From NCBI RefSeq assembly GCF_012489685.1, contig NC_080042.1, positions 46,056,066 through 46,120,065 on the forward strand: a stretch of 64,000 bases of DNA, written 5' to 3'. This document shows positions 13,102 to 22,670 of the stretch, piece after piece; positions within the stretch are counted from its first letter, which is position 1; each line of letters opens with the position of its first letter. Source of the stretch: Lotus japonicus. Taxonomy: Eukaryota; Streptophyta; Magnoliopsida; Fabales; Fabaceae. The translations under genes and the position numbers were made by a program. Under the pieces are notes generated by a model. That model searched no databases, was not told the DNA's origin, and worked only from the letters and a program-made list of their open reading frames with translations.

Positions 13102-13187
13102 CTTAGAAGCATCCCTTTCCTTTTCTTTGATGACAATAGCCACTTCCCACTGCTGCTTGTCTCTAGCAAATTCAAAGTCACTTCTTC
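13102..13187 (-). pseudogene. Orphan exon of an unrecognised gene
   Basis: An 86-bp open segment with a good acceptor (TTTCAG) and donor (GTAACC). It encodes about 28 charged residues including DFEFARDKQQWE and KEKERDASK. It does not match pectin acetylesterase or PGRL1. It ends in phase 0, so it could splice in frame to the exon at 12884. I do not recognise the source gene. Confidence 0.35.
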
Positions 13188-13884
13188 CTGAAATATGATG
13201 AAAATGAAAATGATACTACCAAGTCTTTTAAATATAGCTGAAAGGGAATATAATCAATAGAGAAAGATTTATCAACAAATTACAAAACACACAAATGGGA
13301 CCCTTTATTCAAATCCCCCCTCATGCAAATAGGAAAATTAAGTCCTTTAGGCTCTGTTTCAAATCATCATAACCTTCATGCCTCATGATTGGTTTTCCAA
13401 GCACATAGCCCATAGCCATTTCAGGTTACCAAGAAATCATGTATGTATCATTATTCATTACAGTTTCAGGTCCATACTTAGAATTGCAACTATGCTCCCT
13501 GTAACACACCGATTTCCAGGTGTCACTTTAGTAACCAAAAATAATCTTTACGCGGAAAACAGGTAATTTTTTTTTTGTTTTCTTTCCTTTAAATCAAAGT
13601 GATAAGAAAGTAAAGACAAACCCCAACAACTAACTAACCGATATACAATATATACATCTGTACAGCCTCAGCTGCACTCCATGTCACGCGAAGCCGCAGT
13701 GACTCCAAAGTAGTACGCCTGCAGGCAAATATACAAACCCAGAAGTGTAAGTGAGAAAATTATAATTACAAACCACTAGGAGAAAGTCGGCCTCAATATG
13801 GCCTAAGCAAAGACCCCTATGGTCCAACTGACTCACTGTGATCCCTCAGTAAGAGAACCACACGAAAAGTCATGCGTCGGAAAC

Positions 13885-14253
13885 CTACCCGATCCCAAAA
13901 GCAAAACGAATCAGAGCTCTACACAAAACATGACGCCTGCCCAAACCTAACCTCCCAGTGCCAAACCCACAACGATCTGAAGTCGGCAAGTTGAAGCTCA
14001 ACTCCATGCGCCATAGAACTCCTTTCGTCAGACGTCCACGCTCGTCAGTCCGGTCCTCCATGACCCTTCCCCGATACGTCGCCCGGTGACCAGCAACATC
14101 GATCACCCAAGCGGTGGGGGCATCCCGATCCAGCAACTCATATCTGATCCCCCCGAGGGAGAGACCGTCGAGAACCAGTCGACCATCGACATCTGGCAGC
14201 AGGCCGACCGCCCAAACACAAACATACAAACAAAGCCAAGGCGCTAGGGTCAA
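13885..14253 (-). pseudogene. LTR-encoded protein, frame-shifted copy
   Basis: The left-LTR copy of the same ORF. The conserved core from GGIRYELL onward (about 14157 down to 13885) is intact. The N-terminal part is read in a different frame because the C-run near 14150 is one base shorter than in the right copy. The 122-codon frame therefore joins an unrelated start to the conserved core. Confidence 0.5.
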
Positions 14254-14430
14254 CTCACAGCAATAAGTACATATACACTCAACATGTGACGGGGTATATA
14301 TATAAGTTGTTATATAAGCATATAAGTAATCCTAGCATGTTATGGCTCTAACATTGCTTCAATAAACAAACAGCACACAGTCTCAGTCAGCATGAATGTA
14401 TGCGTGAAATGCACAATATGAATCCGGATT

Positions 14431-14673
14431 TGTGACGCGTTCCCGTTCGCCACAAGTGAAGCATTCCCGTTCTTCACTATGGATGGACCATTCCCGTTAT
14501 CCATCCTGGATGAAATCCATCCTGGATGAACCATTCCAGTTATTCATCCTTGGTGAACCATTCCCGTTATTCACCATATGATGAACCATTCCCGTTATTC
14601 ATCATTTATGCAAGGTGAACCATTCCCGTTATTCACCATGATATGCACAGGTGAACCATTCCCGTTATTCACC
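14431..14673. repeat. Hairpin array with constant loop (3' LTR copy)
   Basis: Seven to eight short inverted repeats, each around the loop CCATTCCCGTTA or a close variant. Stems differ but pair: AGTGAAG/CTTCACT (14455-14478), GGATGGA/TCCATCC (14481-14506), GGATGAA/TTCATCC (14524-14549), TGGTGAA/TTCACCA (14551-14576), TGATGAA/TTCATCA (14579-14604), GGTGAA/TTCACC (14614-14637 and 14650-14673). The first unit (14431-14454) has an imperfect stem. Confidence 0.85.
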
Positions 14674-14764
14674 CGATTGAATGCAACGTGGTTAGCCAAA
14701 CAACGAATCGTCCTTACCACGAAAGTGTCTAGCGCACAACCCAATCTCAAACAACCCAATGAGT

Positions 14765-14965
14765 TAGTGTCGGTCAATACAACACAACTCGGAGTAAGTG
14801 TCGGTCATTACAACACAACTCCAACAAGAAAACACAAGGGTCTAGTGTCGGTCAATACAACACAGCCCAAACAACAAGAGCACTAGGTGTCGGTCAAGAC
14901 AACACCGCTCCAACAACAAGAGAACCCAAGGGATTAATGTCGGTCAATACAACACAACCCCATCA
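14765..14965. repeat. Tandem repeat with TGTCGGTCAATACAACAC core
   Basis: Five to six imperfect units of about 35-45 bp share GTGTCGGTCAATACAACAC. It adjoins the hairpin array. A second copy is in the other LTR (about 22762-22960), where one unit has lost a few bases. Confidence 0.8.
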
Positions 14966-17229
14966 ACAAGAGTACGTAAAGTACTCGGTGACTTTCAATC
15001 ATCACCATAGCTCACCTTAGTGGCTTTCCCCAATTCCAATAACTCACAACAAAGGTCGACTTTTCCCCGTCTTTCGTAAATATTTTCCCCTTCAGTTTTC
15101 CTATACTTAAACATTAATAAAAATGATTTCAATTCAGATTAGTCAGGTTATGAGTTTATTTCTCAAAATCTAGGTTTCCCAAGTCTTTAGTTTTCGAAAT
15201 TCTAATCCTTCTACGTTTTCCGAAAACCAACCACCCAAAAGAAGTTTCCCGGGGAAAGTCTAAGTAAACCAACAAATACCAACCAGGCTAGGTCTCAAAC
15301 CCCTCATTTGGACTTGCCTAGGGTTGCTCATCCAACCCAAAATATCAAAGATCACGAGATCAATGAATCTCCACTCCGAAGTCGCGTCAAAACGCACAAT
15401 CCAACAAAAGCACAACATCACAAGTTATGGAAAAGTATCATAACATCAACTCAACATCATAAACAACATCAGATAAAGCATAAGTCGAATTTATCGACGC
15501 CTATCATGCAATCATAGCTGATATAGTAAGTTGCCCTAACCTCGAGCTGTTCCAGCTTCGCAAACAAAGTTCTCCTCAAACAATTTCTCTGAGTCTTCCA
15601 AAGTTCCCTCAACTGAACCTCGGAGAAAAACAAAGCAGAAACCAAACAAAATCGATTAGTTCGATCGCAAAACAATACATAAACGATAGACAAAGCATTA
15701 AAGCTTCAGAATAGGACAATCAGGTACGAAAAGACAAGTTTTCGAAACCGAAAAACTCCCCCCTAAAGGAAATAGTCCACGGCCTCAAAGGAAAAAGGGC
15801 TTCGGCTCTTTTTCTTTGATCAAATCAATTCACAAGGTAGTTTTAGGGTAAAACTAAGGCAAAGAAACTGTCAGAACAATTTTCGGACAATCGGGCCGAA
15901 ATACGGCTATCCAGGGGCATTTTGGTCCAAAATAAAGGCTCAAAACTTCAAAGTTATCAGTTCTGAAAACAAATTTGACAGCAACGATCCTCATGACATC
16001 CGTGACAACAAATCCTAAAGGCACGAAGTCAGATTATGACTTTTCGACAATAAAGTTTCGAAATGTGAGACAAAAAGGTTTTGAAACAGTTTTTCAGATC
16101 CCTGTCAACTGGATCACAATTAGAGTTTACTGACAGAGGTTTTAGGCTCATGGGAACCTAGAGAACATAACCCAAGCAAGAAATCGAAGAAAACGGACAA
16201 TTTTAGAAAAAGCTCAAAACTGTGAGCACATAAACGACTTCAGAAACGCAACAGAAACAACAATCAGAGGTAGGAATCGTGTTAGTTACCTCGATACCTA
16301 GAAGTAGGGACGAACTGCACGAAGATTGGTCAAGTTTTCGCGAAAATCTCCTCCCCCCTTGCTCTCCACGAAATTCAGCCACAAAAGGAAGAAAATGAAG
16401 GAATTTTTGCTTTTTTAGCTATTTATAGGCAGGCGAAATCGCGGGAAAATGAAAATTTCGCGATTCCGATTTTTGCAGCACGATCACCGTGGAATTCTAA
16501 GAGAGATTCTGGCGTCAGAATTCCAGAACTCAAAACAAATATCTAAGATTTGGGAAAAACGATATCCAAAACGCCAAAAGCGGTGTAAGTTAGTGTGTCC
16601 CGAAAAACTACTTTTTGCTGTGATGCTCAGACGACAAAACTTCCAACATAAGAAAGATTGGAAATGTCGAAACAAGTCTGGCAGCGCGGACGGAATCTTC
16701 GTTAGATGTCCCAAATAGAAAAAGTCTTCATCCTTCGCTCAAAACTAAGGTTTCGAAGCAAAGAAATTAGCGTCGGCGGACATCCGAAAAGTTAAACCTA
16801 TCGTGCGTACAGTCCAGAGTTCCGAAATGAAACGCTGGTCGATGGAAAAATAAAGAGAAACTTTAAATTTTCCAAGAGTTCGAAATCTCACTTAAAACGT
16901 TGCTTTAAGAGCGAAATAGCCTATTCTGGACACGCTCGCCATAAGGCAGGTGTGCAGACGACTCGCACTAACTCCGAAAACAACTACGCAACATTCCTCA
17001 AGCAATTCCTGAACTTTCTTCTTCATTAATCTTTCTCAAATGTCAAACTCCTATCACGCTTACACTGATTCTACGTGTGAGTCGGAAATTAACTTGTTCT
17101 GAAAATCCGGGTCTTACAATACTCCCCTCCAAAAAGAAAGTTTCGTCCTCGAAACTCAGAGTTCTGAGAAAGTCCGGAATACAGTTCCTCGATCTTATCT
17201 TCCAATTCTCATGTAGTATTGCCTGTGTC

Positions 17230-19480
17230 ATTGTTCCTCATACTCTTTACTTAAGCAATCTGTTCTCCCCTTAATTGTTTCACTCTTCTATCCCCACTGC
17301 TAACTGTCGGCGTCTCAAAAGACAAAACATCATTCAACCTCATATCGTCTGACTCGATTACTTGCGTCGGACCTCTGCTTGAAATGATACCGGTTGGCAT
17401 TCCGTGCAGTCGCACCATCTTAGCCACTTACTTCTTTACTTTCGGTCGTCCGAAATTCTTCTTAAACTCGGTGCCTCTCTGTCATCTTAAGGTAAATACT
17501 CAACTTGTCCTCGTGATCTTTATCTACAGTCCAAAACTCCACTTGTTCGTTCGATAACTTCTAGACGAATCCTCCCCCTTGGAAACCGCTAGTCCATTAA
17601 AACACCTCTAACTTCGTAACTATTTTTACACACACCAAGTAATCAAACTTCTACTTAGTCACTATTCGAATTAAAACTCGACTTATGTCCTTATTCCTTG
17701 TCCTTCACTAATCTTATCCCCCTCCAACATCAATTTATCAACAACTTATAAGATAATCCTCCTCTTAATATCTAACAATCCGTTTTTACCGTCTTCTTCC
17801 TCGAAACTTCCCTCACTCAAACCTATTTACACTCACTGAAATCCCTAACCCTTCGCACAAATCGAGACTTATCCTCTAGAAGATTACATCATAACTATAC
17901 CTCAAGGGACTTAACTAGCCATTTCATCATCCGATCCTTCAACATTCTGAGATTTAACTGTTATCGTAACCGCTAACACCACCAAATCTCTTATGTGCAC
18001 AGGAATCTCAGCTCACTAGGTTAACCTTAGCCCTAGGATTCTCATTCAACTTTAGTAAAATTCACTTGTTACCCGTAATATGCACCATCAAAATCCATAA
18101 CAAAGTTTCATTCACTCTTAGGCTCTAAGAAACTTGTCAAAATATGACAACCTCAGGTATTCATCTTAATACTAACACCTTACTTTTTGTGACTCAATCA
18201 CCATCTCATCAATCAACTTCTTAATCTCTCAATCAAATTCTTACAAACTTCGAGTCTTACACACCTTAGACAACCATTCATAGATTTAAAACCTAAACCT
18301 TCACCAAGTTTGGTCCTCTAATGACCTTTAATCCTTCAATACTTCTTAAATGAATATCCGTTTCTTAAAAACTATAACTCTTTCACTTACCCAAACGACC
18401 TGATAAGTGTCGTCATGCTTCCACACTCACCACTTGGTCCTGCTATCCATAATCATAACCTATTATGCTAACATCATTCAAATCTTATCACATGGTCATT
18501 ATGTCCGCAATCTCATAATCAACATCAATCGATCACCGACCTTAACACTCCACACAACCCAGAATTCCTTTACTTCAAGATCTCTCTTATACTACACCTC
18601 AATGGTCTTAACCCGAAACTCACCTTCAGGTCTTCAATCTTCTAAGATTCAACTCCTATTGTCACACCTACAACCATAAGATCTCCTACTCGTACGCGAT
18701 TCCCGACTCTCAAGATCAATCTTAACCCTAAGATTTCAATCCAACTTAGTAAATCTCACTTAGTAATCTTAGCATATTTCCTTGGAATCCATATCACCAA
18801 CCTCAAGTATTCAACTTATGCTAAAACTTTCTTTCTCCAACTTAATCATTAATTCAACACTTTTCAAATGAAAATTCATCTCTTAAGACTATAATGTCTC
18901 CACATATTAATCAAACGCTTAGCGAAACTTATTGCTCGAACTCGACTATAACAATCTAGTTCAGAGCTAATTCTTCTCAATCTCGCTACCATCAAGCTAT
19001 CATCTAAAACCTGATTACATTCAACTTATTTAGTCTCTAACAATTCCACTCAGTAATCACATAACCTATGACTTCATAACTTCCGAGAAACTACTTAATA
19101 CTTTTCCGGCATTAAATCTCTTGACTTGGTCTACCTCTACTTGGAGTGATCACACGAACTAACCAGTTAACGTCTATACGACACTCATCGACTTCCAAAG
19201 ATTTAAATCTTAATCTTTCACAATCAAATGCTTAACACGAACTTTCCTCCCAAATCCGACTAATCCTCAATCAATTCAAATTCATTTTACCCGTCCTTCT
19301 ATCAAAGTCCATAACCAGCTGTGATTCCGAATATCACCCCCTCAATATTAGGTTGATCAGGCCTAATACATCGAAGGTGGAAATTTAGAAAAACCCACTG
19401 GAACAGACAATGAGTTCCTAACATCCAGTAACCACAATTATCCTGATATCAAGTTCCTAACGATTCCGCTACGGAACCAC
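17230..19480 (-). other. Non-coding internal region of gypsy element
   Basis: It lies between the 3' LTR and the RT fragment, where integrase and RNase H would be expected. No pol motif survives on either strand. The plus strand is strikingly poor in G and rich in C, T and A over about 2.2 kb. Confidence 0.5.
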
Positions 19481-19503
19481 ATACCCTCAATCCATGTAAA
19501 AGA

Positions 19504-20232
19504 TTAATCCTTCCTCGTCAATTGAGTCAAAGGTCCAACAATCTTGGCAAATCCCTCAACGAAGCGTCTATAATATCCAGCTAAATCCACAAAACTTCTG
19601 ATCTCTGTCACCATCTTCGGTTGCTCCCAAGCCAAAACAGTCTCCACTTTCGCCGGATCCACAGCTATGCCCTCCTTCGAGATAGCATGGCCTAAGAAAT
19701 TGACTTCCTCCAGCCAGAATTCACACTTTGAAGGGTCCGCATACAGCTCCTTCTCCCTCAACAATTGTAAAACTTGGCGCAAATGTCCTTCATGTTCATT
19801 CGCGTCCTTCGAATAGATCAATATGTCCTCAATAAACACCACCACACGCCGATCTAAGAACTCCTGAAAGATGCGATTCATGTAATCCATGAAAACAGCA
19901 GGTACATTCGTCACTCCAAACGGCATCACTAGGTACTCGTAGTGTCCTTAACGTGTCCTGAAAGCAGTCTTCGGTATATCCTCAATCTTCACTCTGATCC
20001 GACGATAGCCTGGCCTCAAATCTATCTTGGAAAATACGGTAGCCCCTCGTAGTTGGTCCATCAAATCATCTATCCTCGACAACGGGTATCTGTTCTTGAT
20101 CGTCGCCTTGTTCAATTGTCGATAATCCACCCACGATCTCGACCTTCCGTCCTTCTTCTTGACTAACAACACTGGCGCTCCCCACGGTGATACACTTGGT
20201 CGAATGAATCCTTTTGCCGAAAGATCCTCCAT
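19504..20232 (-). pseudogene. Gypsy reverse transcriptase fragment
   Basis: Two segments in one frame (20232-19948 and 19929-19504) separated by a stop at 19950-19948, where relatives have Tyr. Recognisable are [44 protein letters not shown], the catalytic box as [10 protein letters not shown], and FLGHAIS. The usual FIDD catalytic box is FIED here, which should damage polymerase activity. Sequence ends after LTQLTRKD with no RNase H. Confidence 0.9.
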
Positions 20233-20500
20233 CGAATCCGCTTCAAAACTAAACGCCCTAAAATCCTACGTATCGTACCCATAAGGAATTCCCCTGAGAT
20301 CCTAGCTTCCTTATCGACGCCTCGGTAAAACAACTCCCTAGCTCCGCGTGCTATTCTAGATCTCGTGTAACCTCTATAGTTAAATCACGAGCAACTTCGA
20401 ATAAGGTCCTACTAGGGATAATAATCATAGGATCATAGTCTAAGTAGTAAATACAAGTTAGGCGCGTCACACTCGCTTGAATATAAAAGAGTAAGTTATT

Positions 20501-21298
20501 CTAGAATACGAGAACAGTTAAAATATTACCATCGTTCCCACGTTCTTCCTCGTTCGACTCCTCAACTCTTGCTCCTTCCTTGATATGAATCCTTTCCTCT
20601 GTAGCAAGTTGTTTCCCTTTCCCAACATTCCTTGATGATTCGCCCTTGAGTGCCCTACAATCTCTGGTGAAGTGTCCCGGTTGGTTGCAATTGAAGCATA
20701 GACTTCCCTTTATCTTGCACCTACTGGCATAGTGCCCCACTTTCTTGCACCTGTAACACGTCACTGTTTTCCCCGAAGTCTGGTTTCCTGTCCCTCCGGT
20801 AGCATCATTTCCTTTCATCTTACCGTCCGACGTTCCCCCTAGGAGTGTCTTGCAGTTCACAGCTAGATGCCCCTCTCGGTCACACTTGAAGCATCGTCGT
20901 CCAATCACTGAGCACTTGTTAGCAAAATGCCCAAACTTTCCGCAACGAAAACATGTCACACCTTTGTCACCAACTGGTTTCCCTCCATTATCAGCAGTCG
21001 TTGGTTTGTACACTCTTGAGATAAGATCTCTTCCCTTGAAACGCTGATACGGTCCCCACTGATGGTAGCTCTCCCTTCTGTTGTAGCCTTGAGATCCTGA
21101 CCTTATTGGTCCCCCAGCTCCTGTTCGGTTCATTCCTCTTTGTTGATACATCGTCGTCGCCATCAGTCGTTGGTGATGCTCACGTGCAGCCTCTTCAGCG
21201 CGCATATAAGCGTCTTCCGCAGCCTGGTTCATCATTGCCTCGATCAGTGTAGCTATTGCCTCCGCCATCCGGTTAAGATCCACCATCCTATATCCCAT
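20501..21298 (-). CDS. Gypsy Gag with four zinc knuckles, capsid core not seen
   Basis: Starts at MGYRMVDLNRM, within a frame open back to 21493. A short N-terminal helix region rich in Glu/Ala (MAEAIATLIEAM...) leads into a Gly/Arg linker. Then come four CCHC knuckles: CFRCGKFGHFANKC, CFKCDREGHLAVNC, CYRCKKVGHYASRC and CFNCNQPGHFTRDC. The central capsid domain expected between them is missing, so the product could bind RNA but probably not build a capsid. It ends at 20501; no protease motif follows before RT. Confidence 0.8.
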   Translation of the reverse strand: MGYRMVDLNRMAEAIATLIEAMMNQAAEDAYMRAEEAAREHHQRLMATTMYQQRGMNRTGAGGPIRSGSQGYNRRESYHQWGPYQRFKGRDLISRVYKPTTADNGGKPVGDKGVTCFRCGKFGHFANKCSVIGRRCFKCDREGHLAVNCKTLLGGTSDGKMKGNDATGGTGNQTSGKTVTCYRCKKVGHYASRCKIKGSLCFNCNQPGHFTRDCRALKGESSRNVGKGKQLATEERIHIKEGARVEESNEEERGNDGNILTVLVF

Positions 21299-21480
21299 CG
21301 AACGTCCGATTAGTACTAACCATATGGTAGCACTAGACAAACCACTCAATCCGATTAAGTAGTAACGCAAACAATTAGAGCGAAAATCGCTCTGCAGACA
21401 ATCAATTTTCACTCTTTGCAGAGTCACACAACCTAGCACAGAAGACCTATTCCCCAAAGGCTCCCAAAAGGCTCGACTAA

Positions 21481-21492
21481 GCTCTGATACCA
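21481..21492 (-). other. Primer binding site (initiator Met tRNA)
   Basis: The minus strand reads TGGTATCAGAGC three bases after the 5' LTR. This is the standard plant PBS and fixes the element's orientation. Confidence 0.92.
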
Positions 21493-21880
21493 CAATGTAA
21501 CACCCCGATTTCCAGGTGTCACTTTAGTAACCAAAAATAATCTTTACGCGGAAAACATGTAATTTTTTTTTTGTTTTCTTTCCTTTAAATCAAAGTGATA
21601 AGAAAGTAAAGACAAACCCCAACAACTAACTAACCGATATACAATATATACATCTGTACAGCCTCAGCTGCACTCCATGTCACGCGAAGCCGCAGTGACT
21701 CCAAAGTAGTACGCCCGCAGGCAAATATACAAACCCAGAAGTGTAAGTGAGAAAATTATAATTACAAACCACTAGGAGAAAGTCGGCCTCAATATGGCCT
21801 AAGCAAAGACCCCTATGGTCCAACTGACTCACTGTGATCCCTCAGTAAGAGAACCACACGAAAAGTCATGCGTCGGAAAC

Positions 21881-22189
21881 CTACCCGATCCCAAAAGCAA
21901 AACGAATCAGAGCTCTACACAAAACATGACGCCTGCCCAAACCTAACCTCCCAGTGCCAAACCCACAACGATCTGAAGTCGGCAAGTTGAAGCTCAACTC
22001 CATGCGCCATAGAACTCCTTTCGTCAGACGTCCACGCTCGTCAGTCCGGTCCTCCATGACCCTTCCCCGATACGTCGCCCGGTGACCAGCAACATCGATC
22101 ACCCAAGCGGTGGGGGCATCCCGATCCAGCAACTCATATCTGATCCCCCCCGAGGGAGAGACCGTCGAGAACCAGTCGACCATCGACAT
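21881..22189 (-). CDS. LTR-encoded conserved small protein
   Basis: About 102 codons in the 5' LTR, sense to the element, ending 385 bp before the LTR edge and upstream of gag. The core, from WF..V.PSGG through LLDRDAP, WVIDVAGHRATY, MEDR, LTKGVL to SFNLP, recurs in the diverged solo LTR at 38260-38766 with about 37 of 57 residues identical and several synonymous codon changes. I know no family for it. The start is uncertain: two ATGs (22189, 22183) directly follow CAG in both families, so this may also be a spliced second exon. No signal peptide or membrane segment is seen. The function is unknown. Confidence 0.5.
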   Translation of the reverse strand: MSMVDWFSTVSPSGGIRYELLDRDAPTAWVIDVAGHRATYRGRVMEDRTDERGRLTKGVLWRMELSFNLPTSDRCGFGTGRLGLGRRHVLCRALIRFAFGIG

Positions 22190-22427
22190 CTGGCAGCAGG
22201 CCGACCGCCCAAACACAAACATACAAACAAAGCCAAGGCGCTAGGGTCAACTCACAGCAATAAGTACATATACACTCAACATGTGACGGGGTATATATAT
22301 AAGTTGTTATATAAGCATATAAGTAATCCTAGCATGTTATGGCTCTAACATTGCTTCAATAAACAAACAGCACACAGTCTCAGTCAGCATGAATGTATGC
22401 GTGAAATGCACAATATGAATCCGGATT

Positions 22428-22670
22428 TGTGACGTGTTCCCGTTCGCCACAAGTGAAGCATTCCCGTTCTTCACTATGGATGGACCATTCCCGTTATCCA
22501 TCCTGGATGAAATCCATCCTGGATGAACCATTCCCGTTATTCATCCTTGGTGAACCATTCCCGTTATTCACCATATGATGAACCATTCCCGTTATTCATC
22601 ATTTATGCAAGGTGAACCATTCCCGTTATTCACCATGATATGCACAGGTGAACCATTCCCGTTATTCACC
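22428..22670. repeat. Hairpin array with constant loop (5' LTR copy)
   Basis: The same array in the right LTR. The first unit has one changed base (CGTG for CGCG), and the GGATGAA unit has the standard CCATTCCCGTTA loop where the left copy reads CCATTCCAGTTA. It lies about 1.75-2 kb downstream of the LTR TATA box, so it should be part of the element RNA leader. Confidence 0.85.

Larger units (their letters stand above)
13500..17118 (-). repeat. 3' LTR (left copy) of gypsy element
   Basis: Near-identical to the right copy. It has one fewer C in the poly-C run near 14150, which shifts the frame of its copy of the LTR-encoded ORF. The polypurine tract GGAGGGGAG lies just inside at about 17122-17130. 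Confidence 0.92.

Noticed and set aside
13102..13187. Third exon of the PGRL1-like fragment
   Set aside because: Phase fits, but its charged sequence does not resemble the PGRL1 region expected after the MWEG segment.
14431..14673. CRISPR-like array of regular repeats
   Set aside because: Plant LTR sequence; units are palindromic hairpins with no unique spacers and no cas genes.
14340..14886. Open frames over the hairpin array in both LTRs (also 22337-22883)
   Set aside because: They read through tandem repeats on both strands equally; no conservation in the related LTR.
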